From: Hallerella sp963597395
GTDB lineage: Bacteria > Fibrobacterota > Fibrobacteria > Fibrobacterales > Fibrobacteraceae
Direction: 5' to 3'
Assembly: GCA_963597395.1 (NCBI GenBank)
Contig: CAVBPX010000005.1
Location: 3,557 to 67,556 of the forward strand
DNA: 64,000 nt
Below the pieces are notes generated by a model. It was not told the DNA's origin, did no database searches, and was given only the letters and a program-made list of their open reading frames with translations. A program made the translations under genes and the position numbers. Shown piece by piece: positions 52,324 to 60,090 of this stretch (positions are counted from its first letter, which is position 1; each line of letters opens with the position of its first letter).

Positions 52324-53197
52324 CCGCGAAAAACGCGACGATTCCTCTTTTGAAAATTCCCGCCGGGATTATTCCTACGGCCGCGCCCCGCGATTTGAAA
52401 ACGAAAACCGCCCGCGCCCCTCGCAGGTAAACGTTGCGCTTGGAGATGCCGAAAGCGCGCCCCAGACAGCCGTCGGCGGAATTCGCGAAGTGACCGAACT
52501 TCTCACAAATTCACCGACCCGCGTCCATCGGGTTCTTTTCCGCCACAACTCCGGAAACCCGAAGCTCTATTCGCTGCAAAAGCTCGCGAAAAAGAACCAC
52601 ATCCACGTGCAGCAGGTGGAAGTCCGCATTCTCGATTCCTATGCGATGCCAAACCAAGGCGTCGTCGCCCTTGTCAACGAAAGGGAACTTCTCAAGTGGG
52701 AAAGCGTCAAGGAGGAATTTTTCAAGGCGCGGGAAACGGGCGAGCGCAAGCTGGTCGTCATCGCCACGAACATCGAAGACCCGCGAAACCTCGGCGCGTG
52801 CATTCGGTCTTCTCTCGGCCTCGGCGCGGACATTCTTCTGATGCCCGCCAAGGGAATGTGCGGCATCACGCCGACCGTCACCCGGGCTTCGACCGGAGCC
52901 GTCGATAAGCTCCGCATTTGCCGTCCCGACAACCTCGAAGCGGCCATCGGAGAACTCAAACAGGCCGGTTACCAGGTCCTCGGGCTCGATGCCGCCACGG
53001 AAGTTTCGCTCGTGGATTATCCCTTCGCAGAACACATCGTCCTTGCCGTCGGCGGCGAAGACGTGGGACTTCCGCCCTTTGTCAAAAAACAGTGCACGGA
53101 CATTCTCCGCATTCCGATGAAGCCCGATGCGCAGTCCTACAACGCCTCGGTCGCCCTCTCCCTCGGACTTTACGAAATCGCGCGCAAGCGCCTCTAG
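52295..53197 (+). CDS. TrmH/SpoU family RNA 2'-O-methyltransferase
   Basis: SAM-dependent SPOUT methyltransferase (300 aa). An Arg/Ser-rich N-terminal extension (about 60 residues) precedes a substrate-binding domain (KLYSLQKLAKKNHIHV, NQGVVALV, as in RlmB) and the knotted domain with IEDPRNLGACIRSS, VGGEDVGLP and PMKPDAQSYNASVALSL, i.e. motifs 1-3. Probably an rRNA 2'-O-ribose methylase of RlmB type; the target nucleoside is not predictable. It starts inside the end of the TatB fusion gene. Confidence 0.88.
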   Translation: MWKKQPFQPSREKRDDSSFENSRRDYSYGRAPRFENENRPRPSQVNVALGDAESAPQTAVGGIREVTELLTNSPTRVHRVLFRHNSGNPKLYSLQKLAKKNHIHVQQVEVRILDSYAMPNQGVVALVNERELLKWESVKEEFFKARETGERKLVVIATNIEDPRNLGACIRSSLGLGADILLMPAKGMCGITPTVTRASTGAVDKLRICRPDNLEAAIGELKQAGYQVLGLDAATEVSLVDYPFAEHIVLAVGGEDVGLPPFVKKQCTDILRIPMKPDAQSYNASVALSLGLYEIARKRL

Positions 53198-53200
53198 GAA

Positions 53201-54409
53201 ATGCGCCACCCCTGGGAAAATCCCGAAGTTCTCCGCTTTGCGGAAGAGGCTCTCCGCCAAAAAACGGACATTCTGAAGCTTTCGGAAAAGCTTTCCAAAG
53301 GCCCGTTTGCCGAAATGCGGAGCGAAATTCTCGACTACATCGCGCTCGTTCCGAAGTTTCGGAAAAAGTTCCGGACCGAGGCTTTTCTCGCATGCGACAG
53401 GCTCGCGCTCGAACAATCCACCGCGGCGGATATCGGAATCTACAAGGCGCGCCTTTTCCCCGAAGGGGAAAGCATCGACGACCTGTGTTGCGGAATGGGC
53501 GGAGACAGCTTTTTTCTTTCCAAAAATTCGACGGTCCGAGGATACGATCTTTCGCCGGACCGAACCGCCATGTACCGCTTCAACACAAAGGCGATGGGAC
53601 ACGAACGCGAAGCCGTTCTTTCGGACGTCCGAACGGTAAGTTCCAGAGGCTCCCTTTTTACGGTCGATCCGGCGCGTCGCGAAAAGGTCGGCGACAACCA
53701 GCGGAACTTTTCGGAACTCACACCGACCCTCGAAGAAATTCTCGAAATTTCAAGGCTCTACCGCGGCGGCATGGCAAAGCTTCCGCCCGGGTTTCCCACC
53801 GGGAACTTCCCCGCCGATGCGGAAATTCTCTACATCGGATCCCGGAACGACTGCCGCGAATGCCTGCTCCTTTTTGGCGCGCTCGCATCGCACAAAGGAA
53901 AAGCGCGCGCCGTCACCGTCGATTTACTCGGAAACGCGCACGAATGGATTTCAGGGAGAAACTTTTCGGAGTTTTCGGAAGCGGGCGAACTTCCCGTCGG
54001 AAACCTCATGGAGTTTATTTCGGAACCGCTCCCCGTTCTGGTCCGAAGCCATCTCTTTTCCGAAGTCGCGCTCGAAAGCGCCCCGGAAGCGCGCCTCGTC
54101 TCGCCAAAAATCGCCTACGTCACAAGCAAAAGCCCGCTCGAAAGCACCGCGTTCCGCTCCTACCGAGTCCTCGGGCACGTTCCGCTTTCCACCGGAAAGG
54201 TCAAGGGACTTCTCAGGACCTTTGACATCGGAAAGCTCACGCTCAAAAAGCGCGGCGTCGAAATCGTTCCCGAAGCGGAAATCAGGCGTCTCTCTCCCAA
54301 GGGACACCGCGAAGGCATTCTCTTCTACACGCGCCTCCAGGGCGAAAAGGCGGCCATCCTCGCCGTCCCCGCCCAGGGCGAAACATCCAAATCCCAAGGC
54401 TTATGGTAA
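53201..54409 (+). CDS. SAM-dependent methyltransferase with THUMP-like domain
   Basis: Class I methyltransferase fold (402 aa). DDLCCGMGGDSF is motif I and FTVDPARR is the DPPR-like motif IV. The C-terminal ~100 residues (RVLGHVPLSTGKVKGLLRTFDIGKLTLKKRG) match the THUMP-like domain found in uncharacterised bacterial proteins of this architecture. RNA methylation is plausible but unproven. It starts 3 bases after the SpoU-type gene and its stop overlaps the ung start. Confidence 0.8.
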   Translation: MRHPWENPEVLRFAEEALRQKTDILKLSEKLSKGPFAEMRSEILDYIALVPKFRKKFRTEAFLACDRLALEQSTAADIGIYKARLFPEGESIDDLCCGMGGDSFFLSKNSTVRGYDLSPDRTAMYRFNTKAMGHEREAVLSDVRTVSSRGSLFTVDPARREKVGDNQRNFSELTPTLEEILEISRLYRGGMAKLPPGFPTGNFPADAEILYIGSRNDCRECLLLFGALASHKGKARAVTVDLLGNAHEWISGRNFSEFSEAGELPVGNLMEFISEPLPVLVRSHLFSEVALESAPEARLVSPKIAYVTSKSPLESTAFRSYRVLGHVPLSTGKVKGLLRTFDIGKLTLKKRGVEIVPEAEIRRLSPKGHREGILFYTRLQGEKAAILAVPAQGETSKSQGLW

Positions 54410-55071
54410 AACTCGATCCTTCCTGGCTAGAACTTCTCAGCGACCAGTTCGAAATGCCGTATTTTAAGCAGCTCAAGGCGACCCTCTGCGAAGAAAAAAA
54501 GAAATACGCCATCTACCCTCCGGGGCCCAAAATCTTTGCCGCCCTCGACGAATGCCCCGTCGAAAATGTCAAGGCCGTCATCCTCGGACAGGACCCCTAC
54601 CACAATCCGGGACAAGCGAACGGGCTCAGCTTTTCCGTTTCCGACGGCGTCACCCCGCCCCCGTCTCTCGTCAACATTTTCAAGGAACTCCACGACGACC
54701 TGGGGATTCCCTTTCCGCAAAGCGGAAACCTCGAAAAATGGGCCAAGCGGGGCGTTCTTCTCCTGAACGCGAGCCTCACCGTCCGCGCCTACCAGGCGGC
54801 CTCCCATGCGGGAATCGGCTGGCAACAGTTTACGGACACCATCATCGAAAGAATCTCGCTTGTAAAGGAAAACCTGGTGTTTCTTCTGTGGGGCGGACAC
54901 GCCATCCGCAAAAAAGTCCTCATCGCCAAGAACCGCGGACACCTCGTTCTCGAGGCTCCGCACCCGAGCCCGCTCTCCGCCTACCGGGGATTTATCGGCT
55001 GCAGACACTTCAGCAAGGCGAACGCCTACCTCAAAAGCAAGGGCATTCCCGAAATCGACTGGACACCTTGA
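54403..55071 (+). CDS. ung: Uracil-DNA glycosylase (family 1)
   Basis: Removes uracil from DNA (222 aa). All family-1 motifs are present: GQDPYHNPGQANGLSFSV with the catalytic Asp, LLLNASLTV, and HPSPLSAYRGF with the leucine loop. It overlaps the previous gene by 7 bases. The stop codon lies within the -35 box of the downstream tRNA promoter. Confidence 0.97.
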   Translation: MVKLDPSWLELLSDQFEMPYFKQLKATLCEEKKKYAIYPPGPKIFAALDECPVENVKAVILGQDPYHNPGQANGLSFSVSDGVTPPPSLVNIFKELHDDLGIPFPQSGNLEKWAKRGVLLLNASLTVRAYQAASHAGIGWQQFTDTIIERISLVKENLVFLLWGGHAIRKKVLIAKNRGHLVLEAPHPSPLSAYRGFIGCRHFSKANAYLKSKGIPEIDWTP

Positions 55072-55096
55072 CAGTTCGCGGCAAATAACCTATATT
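55068..55096 (+). promoter_or_regulatory. Consensus promoter of tRNA-Ala
   Basis: TTGACA (55068-55073), 17-base spacer, TATATT (55091-55096). The TGA of ung is embedded in the -35 box. Confidence 0.85.
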
Positions 55097-55108
55097 TGCA
55101 CCGCAACC

Positions 55109-55182
55109 GGGGATATAGCTCAGTTTGGTAGAGCGATAGGTTCGCAATCTATAGGTCAGGGGTTCGATTCCCCTTATCTCCA
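55109..55182 (+). tRNA. tRNA-Ala (anticodon CGC)
   Basis: A 74-base cloverleaf without encoded CCA. The acceptor stem GGGGATA/TATCTCC contains the G3-U70 pair that is the identity element for alanine. D arm GCTC/GAGC, anticodon arm ATAGG/TCTAT with loop TTCGCAA (anticodon CGC), T arm AGGGG/CCCCT with loop TTCGATT. Reads GCG codons. Confidence 0.95.
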
Positions 55183-55188
55183 CGAAAA

Positions 55189-55217
55189 GATCCGCACAGC
55201 GGGTCTTTTTCTTTTTG
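55189..55217 (+). terminator. Terminator of tRNA-Ala
   Basis: A 7-bp stem with one G-T pair (55189-55195 with 55199-55205), a 3-nt loop and a T-rich run, starting 7 bases after the tRNA. Confidence 0.85.
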
Positions 55218-55277
55218 GATGAAAAGCGCTACGAAAATCCGAATTCTCCATCTCCGAAGCCCGAAAACTTTCAGAGA

Positions 55278-55342
55278 ACCGCTAAGAATTACTTTGGAGG
55301 GGAACATGCAAGCACATCTTTGAAAATTGAATTTTTAGAGGT
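55278..55342. repeat. Shortened, degenerate copy of the MITE-like repeat (65 bp)
   Basis: The left end matches the 13-bp terminal repeat at 11 of 13 bases and the right end is identical to the copy at 27358-27370, including about 10 further inner bases. The inner part is mostly deleted or diverged. It sits between the tRNA terminator and a converging gene's terminator. Confidence 0.6.
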
Positions 55343-55351
55343 GAGCGCAAC

Positions 55352-55377
55352 AAAAAAGCCTCCGTTCTCGCGGAGGC
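55352..55377 (-). terminator. Terminator of the gene at 55404-55844
   Basis: On the minus strand a 7-bp stem GCCTCCG/CGGAGGC with a 6-nt loop is followed by six T. Confidence 0.9.
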
Positions 55378-55403
55378 AAACTTCTGAAAAGGGGAACGCG
55401 GAA

Positions 55404-55844
55404 CTAGTTTTCGTTGTTCTGCATTTCCATCGTTTCGCGGTCCATCGTGTGCTGGAGGTAGTCCTTGAAGTCGCGGTTGATGTCCACGCCGTCCAAAGCG
55501 TCGGCATCGGCATCAAGAATGAAGACCGCGCTCGGGTTGTCGAGCCATCCGATAACGTCAACGCCTTCGAGGGTCATGGACTTGTCGCCCGCGGCTTTCG
55601 CCACGTATTCGACAACGCTCTTGCCGACCCAGCCCTGACCGCAGGAAGCCTTGACGAGAACCGCATCGCCGTCATCCTTCACAATGCGGAGTTCTTCGTT
55701 AAAACCGACCGTGCAGACGACGTCCGTGCCGCCCTTGGTCTTTGTCAGGTCCAAATCGCCCTGCTTGGACTTTACGTTCTTCGGAGCCGCCATCGCGACG
55801 ACAACCATCAAAGCAAGCAGACAAAACAAAATTTTCTTAGTCAT
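55404..55844 (-). CDS. Small secreted protein, hypothetical (146 aa)
   Basis: Signal peptide (residues 1-19, cleaved near VAMAA), then a short domain with two Cys and the segment VKASCGQGWVGKSVVEYVAK, which resembles a bacterial SH3-like fold. An acidic, Asp-rich second half follows (FILDADADALDGVDINRDF). RBS GAGGA. No function assigned. It is monocistronic, with its own terminator. Confidence 0.72.
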   Translation of the reverse strand: MTKKILFCLLALMVVVAMAAPKNVKSKQGDLDLTKTKGGTDVVCTVGFNEELRIVKDDGDAVLVKASCGQGWVGKSVVEYVAKAAGDKSMTLEGVDVIGWLDNPSAVFILDADADALDGVDINRDFKDYLQHTMDRETMEMQNNEN

Positions 55845-55933
55845 TTCACATCCTCGAAAAGAGAAGAAGTCTTTTTACACTCTATCCCAAATATATCCTT
55901 TATTTTGCCCAAACGACAAGATTTTTTTCTTTT

Positions 55934-55939
55934 TATATT
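55934..55939 (+). promoter_or_regulatory. Start-proximal -10 hexamer (TATATT) of mltG
   Basis: TATATT, 7 nt before ATG 55947, no Shine-Dalgarno between. It is identical to the -10 of the ilvB and tRNA promoters. Confidence 0.5.
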
Positions 55940-55946
55940 CGCTTTT

Positions 55947-56951
55947 ATGAAAAAAATTGTTTTCACCGCCCTTCTTTTGGTGTTTGCCGCCGTCTGTGCG
56001 CTTTATCTTGCCCGGGAACGCGTTTTTGCGCCGTCCGAAACCTCCGCCGGGGCGCTTTTTCAGGTCGAAAACGGCTCCACTGCCGTAAAAATCGGAAAAT
56101 CGCTCGAATCCCGCGGCATTGTTTCGAGCGGAAAACTCTTTTCGTGGTGGTGCCGCTACCAAAAGTCCTCGCTCAAGGCGGGCTGGTACGAGCTTCCGGC
56201 CGGGGCGAGCATCGCGGACATTGCCGAAATCCTTTCCCGCGGAAAGACGGCCGTCCGAAAGGTGACAATTCCCGAGGGCCGCGCCTCCTGGGAGATGCCC
56301 GCCTACTTTCGCAAGACGATTCCCGAATTCGATTCGAGCAAGTGGGAGCTAATCGTCCACGATGCGGACTTTGCGCATGAACTCGGCGTGGAAGCGAACA
56401 GTCTCGAAGGCTACCTGTTTCCGGACACCTACCCGATTGAGTTCGGCGCCTCGGAAAAGGACATTGCACGGCAAATGGTCGCGGCCAACCTGAAGTTCCG
56501 GTCCGAGATGGAAAAAAGGGGAAGCCCGCTTTGGAAAGAGCTCGGCGGATGGCACAAGGTGTTAACGCTTGCAAGCGTCGTCGAGGAAGAAACGGGCAAG
56601 ACGGACGAACGTTCCCTCATCGCGGGCGTCTTCGTCAACCGGCTGCGGCAAGGAATTCCGCTCGGAGCGGACCCCACGGTTCGGTTCATCTTCCGAAATC
56701 TCACGGGTCCCATCTACAAGAGCCAGCTGCAAAGCGACAGTCCCTACAACACGCGCCGCTTCCCGGGACTCATGCCCGGGCCGATTTCAAACCCCGGTAA
56801 AAAGGCCATCGAAGCGGCCCTCTACCCGCAAAAAACGGACGCTCTTTACTTTGTGGCCAAGGACGACGGTTCTGGAACGCACTTTTTTGCGAAGAGCCTC
56901 TCGGAACACAACCGCTACAAATCGACCGCGGCCAAGAACCGCGGCGAGTAG
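55947..56951 (+). CDS. mltG: Endolytic murein transglycosylase MltG
   Basis: Inner-membrane anchored lytic transglycosylase (334 aa) that cuts nascent glycan strands. One N-terminal helix (about residues 4-21), a LysM-like region (GSTAVKIGKSLESRGIVSS), then the YceG domain with LEGYLFPDTY, the catalytic Glu in ASVVEEETGK, and SPYNTRRFPGLMPGPISNPG. ATG 55947 gives a normal MltG N-terminus; the longer in-frame stretch upstream is antisense to another gene. The stop abuts the stop of the convergent patatin-like gene. Confidence 0.94.
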   Translation: MKKIVFTALLLVFAAVCALYLARERVFAPSETSAGALFQVENGSTAVKIGKSLESRGIVSSGKLFSWWCRYQKSSLKAGWYELPAGASIADIAEILSRGKTAVRKVTIPEGRASWEMPAYFRKTIPEFDSSKWELIVHDADFAHELGVEANSLEGYLFPDTYPIEFGASEKDIARQMVAANLKFRSEMEKRGSPLWKELGGWHKVLTLASVVEEETGKTDERSLIAGVFVNRLRQGIPLGADPTVRFIFRNLTGPIYKSQLQSDSPYNTRRFPGLMPGPISNPGKKAIEAALYPQKTDALYFVAKDDGSGTHFFAKSLSEHNRYKSTAAKNRGE

Positions 56952-59141
56952 TTACCAGTTCGCGCCCACCTGAAAGAAGTAGTGGTAGTCCCGGACGTTT
57001 TTCAGCTTCAGGGCGTCCGCAGCCGAAACGAGACGGCTCATGCCGAGCCTTAATTCGAGCGACCGGTACGAGAAGCGCAATGTCGGTTCGAGGAGAATTC
57101 GGTCGGCATCCAGTTCCACGTGCGGATTTTCCTCGAAGTCGTGCATGTAGGCGGTAAAAATCCAGACGCCAAACGGCCCGGTGTGAAGCCCGGCACTGGC
57201 CCGCGCCGCAGTATAGTGATGCGTCGAAAGATAGGTAAAATTCCACGAGGCGCTCCAGGGCGAAAGCGAGGGGTGCATCCGATACCAGCAGTCGAGCGAT
57301 TTGACGGTTCCGTCGGTCCAGGTTTTTAGCGGGTCGGGATAGACGTAGCCCTTTCCCGATTCGCGGCGAATTTGAACTCCTCCGAGCGCCCCGACAGAAA
57401 GCGCCACGGCGCTCAACGGCGAAAAGTTCTTTTGGACGTCGAGCCTTGTCGAAACATAAAGCGGAGCGCTTCCCATGCCGTCCGCGGTCAGGTTCACGGA
57501 ACGAAACCCGAAATCTCCCGAAATACGGTAGCCGCGGTCGCCGAACCATTCCAGAAATTCGCCCCGGTTCCGTACAAACGAAACTTTCGGATAAAGCGTG
57601 TTGACGTGCAGCTCGTCTTCGCCGAGAAAGCGCTTAAAATCGGACTCTCCCAAAAGAACGTCAAACGAAAAATCCGCGAGGGAATCCTTCCACAAAAACT
57701 TTACGTCAATATCGTTTTGCTTTATTTCGCGAAGGCGCAAATCCATCGGCACATCCGAAAAATATCCGCGGAGCGGCCGGATGCGCGAAATGTTTCCCGT
57801 TGCGGAAAACTCTCCCCGCGAGCCGAAAAACCCGCGCATCGAAAATTCGGGTCTGAGCGCACGGGAATGTTCCCCGTAAAAACCTTCGAGCCTAAAGGCG
57901 TATTCGAACTGGTTCACAAAGCGAAAATCCACGCCCGCATACGCCAAGGGTCCCGTCAAGTTCGACCCGAATCCGCCGACGCGAAATTCCAGTACGGGAG
58001 AGGCGAATGCCGAAACGTCCGCGATGCCGAGCGTATCCATTTCGATTTGCACCGAATCGTAAAAGGGAGATTCCGAAACGCTCCGCAAAAAGCGGACCGC
58101 GGCGAGGGTTCCCGTATCGGCCTCGTTCCAGTGCGAAGAAAGATCGGAATAATAGATGGACGGAAACTTTTCAAAGGACGGTTCGATGCGAAACCGGGGA
58201 AGGATGGAGTCCGCTGCGACGGGCATTTTTCCCTTGCGGTGCGCAAGCGGCGAAAACTCTCCGCGCTTTCTTTCCATGCCCGAATACCCGGCCTGCATCC
58301 AGGCGAGCGGAGTGTTTTCATCGACCGAATGCGGTCGGATGACGATGATATTCCGCTCCGGATTTTTTTCTTTTTCGCGCCGAATGAATTCCTGCGCATT
58401 TTGAAAACCGGAAGTGGCCGTCGGGGAATCATTTCCGTCCGCATTTCGAAGCGGATAGGCCATCACGTAAACGGCAAACGCCGAGGAATCTTCCGGGAAA
58501 AAGTCCGGGCAGTTCTCGCCGGAAGTTTTCGAAAACGGCAAGGCGAAAGCCGGGCGAGCCTTTTTGAAAACGCCTGAGGAACAGGCGAGAGCCGTAAACG
58601 GAAGGACTGTTGAATCCGCGCGCAAAAGAGCCTCTTCCACCCGAAAGCGGAATATCGACGCATTCAAAAATTCCCTGTCCGCAAAAAGCGGTCTCGGGCG
58701 AAAATGCGCCCGTCCGGACGAATCCCCGTAAAAGGCGAAGCGGAACGCGAGCGAAGGCTCCCCCTCCCCGGAAATCGGCAAGCTTTCGAGCGGAGACGGC
58801 GAACTTTTTTCACCGAGAAGCTGCAAAACAAAAAGCGAATCCGTCACCAGCTTCTGGATTTCGTCAAGCTCCATGCCGGAGCTCCAGAGGCTTCCGACAA
58901 ACGCCCCCCAGGAGGTCGCCACGACGGAATCCACCGGAATTTGATAATCCCTGACGGCATACAAAACTCCCAGGGAATACCAGGGAGAATGCGCACCCCC
59001 GCCGAGGTAAAGAACGCTCTTCGGAAGGGACGGACGTTGAAAAATCAAAGGCTGCGTTTTTACAAGGGACGAATCGCCGAAAGCAAACAGGTGCGACAGA
59101 AAAAACAGCGCCAAGATTCCGCATGTCCTGAAAGTTCCCAT
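56952..59141 (-). CDS. Patatin-like protein with outer-membrane barrel (729 aa)
   Basis: Signal peptide (residues 1-22), an N-terminal patatin-like domain and a C-terminal beta-barrel of about 350 residues resembling surface-antigen barrels. Patatin block I reads LGGGAHSPWYSLGVL, so the RG of the usual oxyanion hole is replaced; the nucleophile elbow is ATSWGA with S77 (normally GxSxG). A DGG/DGA dyad is not obvious (NADGND is the nearest), so activity is doubtful. The architecture recalls PlpD-type patatin autotransporters. RBS GGAG. It lies 21 bases after the PilT-like gene. Confidence 0.7.
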   Translation of the reverse strand: MGTFRTCGILALFFLSHLFAFGDSSLVKTQPLIFQRPSLPKSVLYLGGGAHSPWYSLGVLYAVRDYQIPVDSVVATSWGAFVGSLWSSGMELDEIQKLVTDSLFVLQLLGEKSSPSPLESLPISGEGEPSLAFRFAFYGDSSGRAHFRPRPLFADREFLNASIFRFRVEEALLRADSTVLPFTALACSSGVFKKARPAFALPFSKTSGENCPDFFPEDSSAFAVYVMAYPLRNADGNDSPTATSGFQNAQEFIRREKEKNPERNIIVIRPHSVDENTPLAWMQAGYSGMERKRGEFSPLAHRKGKMPVAADSILPRFRIEPSFEKFPSIYYSDLSSHWNEADTGTLAAVRFLRSVSESPFYDSVQIEMDTLGIADVSAFASPVLEFRVGGFGSNLTGPLAYAGVDFRFVNQFEYAFRLEGFYGEHSRALRPEFSMRGFFGSRGEFSATGNISRIRPLRGYFSDVPMDLRLREIKQNDIDVKFLWKDSLADFSFDVLLGESDFKRFLGEDELHVNTLYPKVSFVRNRGEFLEWFGDRGYRISGDFGFRSVNLTADGMGSAPLYVSTRLDVQKNFSPLSAVALSVGALGGVQIRRESGKGYVYPDPLKTWTDGTVKSLDCWYRMHPSLSPWSASWNFTYLSTHHYTAARASAGLHTGPFGVWIFTAYMHDFEENPHVELDADRILLEPTLRFSYRSLELRLGMSRLVSAADALKLKNVRDYHYFFQVGANW

Positions 59142-59162
59142 CGCACGCTCCGCAAAAAGAGC

Positions 59163-60089
59163 CTAACGCAAATCGCCGCGGGACGCGGCGCCCTCGGAAC
59201 CGCGCAACAGCTCGGAAATCTTTCCGATTTCGCCCTGGCTGATGAGCGGGGCAACGCTCGAATCGTTGGCGAGAACTTCCCATGTCGGCGGATTGGGTTC
59301 CCCTTCTTCGGAATACGAAAGCCTTTGCGTGACAATGGCACGGAGGTTTGCCGCAAGCAGCGTACGGACGAGCTTCTTGTTCTCGGAGTTTTCTTCCGCC
59401 ACAAGATACGCGAGGACGTCGCGGACGCTTCCCGCCGTAAACGTCGAAACGACAAGGGCTCCGGACGCCGCGGCCTTGAGAACCGGAAGAATCGATTCGC
59501 CGTTCATGTCGCCGAGCCAAAACAGATCGGTTCCGGAACGAATACCCTGCAAAATTTCATTGTCGCGCGAAACCTTGTCGCGCTTTTTTTGCACAAGGCT
59601 CGAACCCGTCCGAATTTTATACTCGGGAATCGCATCGAGGAGGCTCACCCGCAAAATGTTTTGCGTACAAAGTTCCGAAACGAATGCGGAAGCCGTCGTC
59701 GTCTTGCCCGAAACAGCCGGTCCCGCAAAAAGAATCAGCCCGGCTCCCGCTCCGAGAAGCGTTTTTACCGCATTCGGGACGCCGAGGGAAGAAATTTCCG
59801 GGCATTCCGCCCCGATGGGTCGAAGAACAACCATCTTGCCAAAAGCCTCGCGCGAATAGCGCACGCGCCATTCCGCGCCCGCCCACGGTCCGCCGCTAAA
59901 AAGTCCGCATTCCCCGTCGAGAGGCCCCAAAAAGTTTTCCAGTTCGCCAAATTCAAGAGGTTCCGCCTTGGGAATGAGCTGTACGTTTCCGGCGATTCGG
60001 ACGGCCGGCGAAAAACCCTCGGCAAGGATCAAATCCACCGCACCGATTTTCAGAGCGTATTCCAGGACGCCGTTCAAAGTCTTTACCAT
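59163..60089 (-). CDS. Diverged PilT-like ATPase (308 aa)
   Basis: Secretion/retraction ATPase superfamily protein. The N-terminal PAS-like domain reads LEYALKIGAVDLILAEG (PilT: gASDlHL). Walker A GPAVSGKT is intact; the Walker B region LFWLGDMNGE has Asp where PilT has Glu, and the His box (STLHT in PilT) reads STFTAG without His. The C-terminal helical part of PilT is short. ATG 60089 overlaps the region just after the upstream stop (TAAT-ATG, 1-base gap). Co-transcribed with the second PilT-like gene; it probably needs it as partner. Confidence 0.75.
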   Translation of the reverse strand: MVKTLNGVLEYALKIGAVDLILAEGFSPAVRIAGNVQLIPKAEPLEFGELENFLGPLDGECGLFSGGPWAGAEWRVRYSREAFGKMVVLRPIGAECPEISSLGVPNAVKTLLGAGAGLILFAGPAVSGKTTTASAFVSELCTQNILRVSLLDAIPEYKIRTGSSLVQKKRDKVSRDNEILQGIRSGTDLFWLGDMNGESILPVLKAAASGALVVSTFTAGSVRDVLAYLVAEENSENKKLVRTLLAANLRAIVTQRLSYSEEGEPNPPTWEVLANDSSVAPLISQGEIGKISELLRGSEGAASRGDLR

Positions 60090-60090
60090 A

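Noticed and set aside
55215..55946. N-terminal extension of MltG by 244 residues
   Set aside because: It crosses the repeat element and a terminator and is antisense to the small secreted gene; MltG begins naturally at 55947.
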